Assembly: GCA_030442055.1 (NCBI GenBank)
Contig: JAUJEB010000001.1
Span: forward strand, 2,418,001-2,482,000
Length of the DNA: 64,000 bases
Reading direction: 5' to 3'
DNA from: Agaribacillus aureus
GTDB taxonomy: Bacteria; Bacteroidota; Bacteroidia; Cytophagales; Cyclobacteriaceae
Shown: positions 63,601 through 64,000 of the stretch, one piece after another
How positions within the stretch are numbered: position 1 is the stretch's first letter
How the letters are laid out: the number at the start of each line of letters is the position of its first letter
Notes under the pieces: model-generated
What the model was told of the DNA's origin: nothing
What the model saw: only the letters and a program-made list of their open reading frames with translations
Databases searched by the model: none
Translations under genes and position numbers: made by a program

Positions 63601-64000
63601 ATGAAGATCCTGATTTTAAATGGTCCCAATCTCAATTTATTGGGGGTGAGAGAAAAAAGTATTTATGGTGAAGACAGTTTTGATGTTTTTTTTGATAAGA
63701 TCTGTCAAAAATTCAGCGAAGTGGATCTTTCTTATTTTCAATCCAACATTGAGGGAGAGATCATAGATAAATTACATGCCACAGGATTTGATCATGACGG
63801 AATTATCTTAAATGCCGGCGGTTACACTCATACCTCTGTGGCCATTGCCGATGCCATCGCGGCCATTAACACGCCTGTTTTTGAAGTGCATATATCTAAC
63901 ATCTACGCACGTGAGGATTTTCGACACAAAAGTCTTCTCAGCAAAAATTGTATCGGTATTATTTCAGGTATAGGCCTGGCCGGTTATGAGATGGCCCTAG
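63601..64000 (+). CDS. aroQ: 3-dehydroquinate dehydratase, type II (3' part outside window)
   Basis: The gene starts at ATG and runs off the right edge after about 133 codons. Type II motifs are intact: the N-terminal ILILNGPNLNLLGVRE (about 3-18, with the catalytic loop downstream of it), SNIEGEIIDKLH, DGIILNAGGYTHTSVAIADA (active-site Asn/Gly/Tyr/His) and FEVHISNIYAREDFRH. It converts 3-dehydroquinate to 3-dehydroshikimate in the shikimate pathway. Confidence 0.95.
   Translation, partial: MKILILNGPNLNLLGVREKSIYGEDSFDVFFDKICQKFSEVDLSYFQSNIEGEIIDKLHATGFDHDGIILNAGGYTHTSVAIADAIAAINTPVFEVHISNIYAREDFRHKSLLSKNCIGIISGIGLAGYEMAL

Overview
The window looks like chromosome from a Bacteroidota bacterium, most likely of the order Cytophagales. 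The evidence is a SusC/SusD pair controlled by an ECF sigma factor and a FecR anti-sigma factor, a protein with a type IX secretion (T9SS) sorting tail, an ExbB/ExbD/ExbD operon, a DUF2851 gene, the xerD/aroQ divergent pair, and the moderately AT-rich DNA. There are no rRNA genes, CRISPR arrays, intact insertion sequences or phage genes. One tRNA (Ser-GGA) is present.

Layout. 0-3.6 kb: the start of an MFS permease gene and a four-gene proton-channel operon (ExbB-like, small membrane protein, two ExbD), then tRNA-Ser. 3.7-15.3 kb: mostly leftward housekeeping and envelope genes (asparaginase, TatD nuclease, two family-2 glycosyltransferases, polysaccharide deacetylase, SpoIIE-type phosphatase, a flippase-like membrane protein, cardiolipin synthase, HIT protein, GreA, LON-domain protein), with ruvC pointing rightward. 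15.5-26.5 kb: a rightward accessory block holding an ECF sigma factor, a TPR membrane protein, two large tandem TPR-CHAT protease-like proteins predicted to sit in the periplasm, then a beta-barrel-like protein and a lipoprotein of the cholesterol-dependent-cytolysin-like (CDCL) pore-forming family. 26.7-29.2 kb: icd and a very small ABC transporter pair. 29.4-40.3 kb: sigma/FecR/SusC/SusD and an ELWxxDGT-repeat T9SS cargo flanked by diverged 76-nt direct repeats. 40.5-44.5 kb: a small membrane protein, a second sigma/membrane-protein pair, a CPBP protease and an ABC-F ATPase. 44.8-52.5 kb: exported proteins, including an SGNH-like protein without its nucleophile, and two paralogous three-module secreted proteins flanking a LytS/LytTR two-component system. 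52.5-64 kb: conserved metabolism and division genes (nucleoside phosphorylase, acetyltransferase, DUF2851, pyrF, LolA-like, ftsK, pyrD, xerD, aroQ).

How the genes work together. The window pairs regulators with envelope effectors several times: sigma with TPR and CHAT; sigma with FecR, SusC and SusD; sigma with a membrane anti-sigma candidate; LytS/LytTR with surface-protein paralogs. The two places most worth following up are the sigma/TPR/CHAT-CHAT block with the CDC-like pore-former just downstream, and the LytS/LytTR system bracketed by the paralogous three-module proteins.

Limits. All calls come from reading the sequence and recognising motifs, with no database search. Several starts were moved to an internal ATG or GTG where the longest frame began at TTG or GTG or was out of line with the family; these are noted per gene. 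Promoters were not called because Bacteroidota promoters are too degenerate to place by eye.
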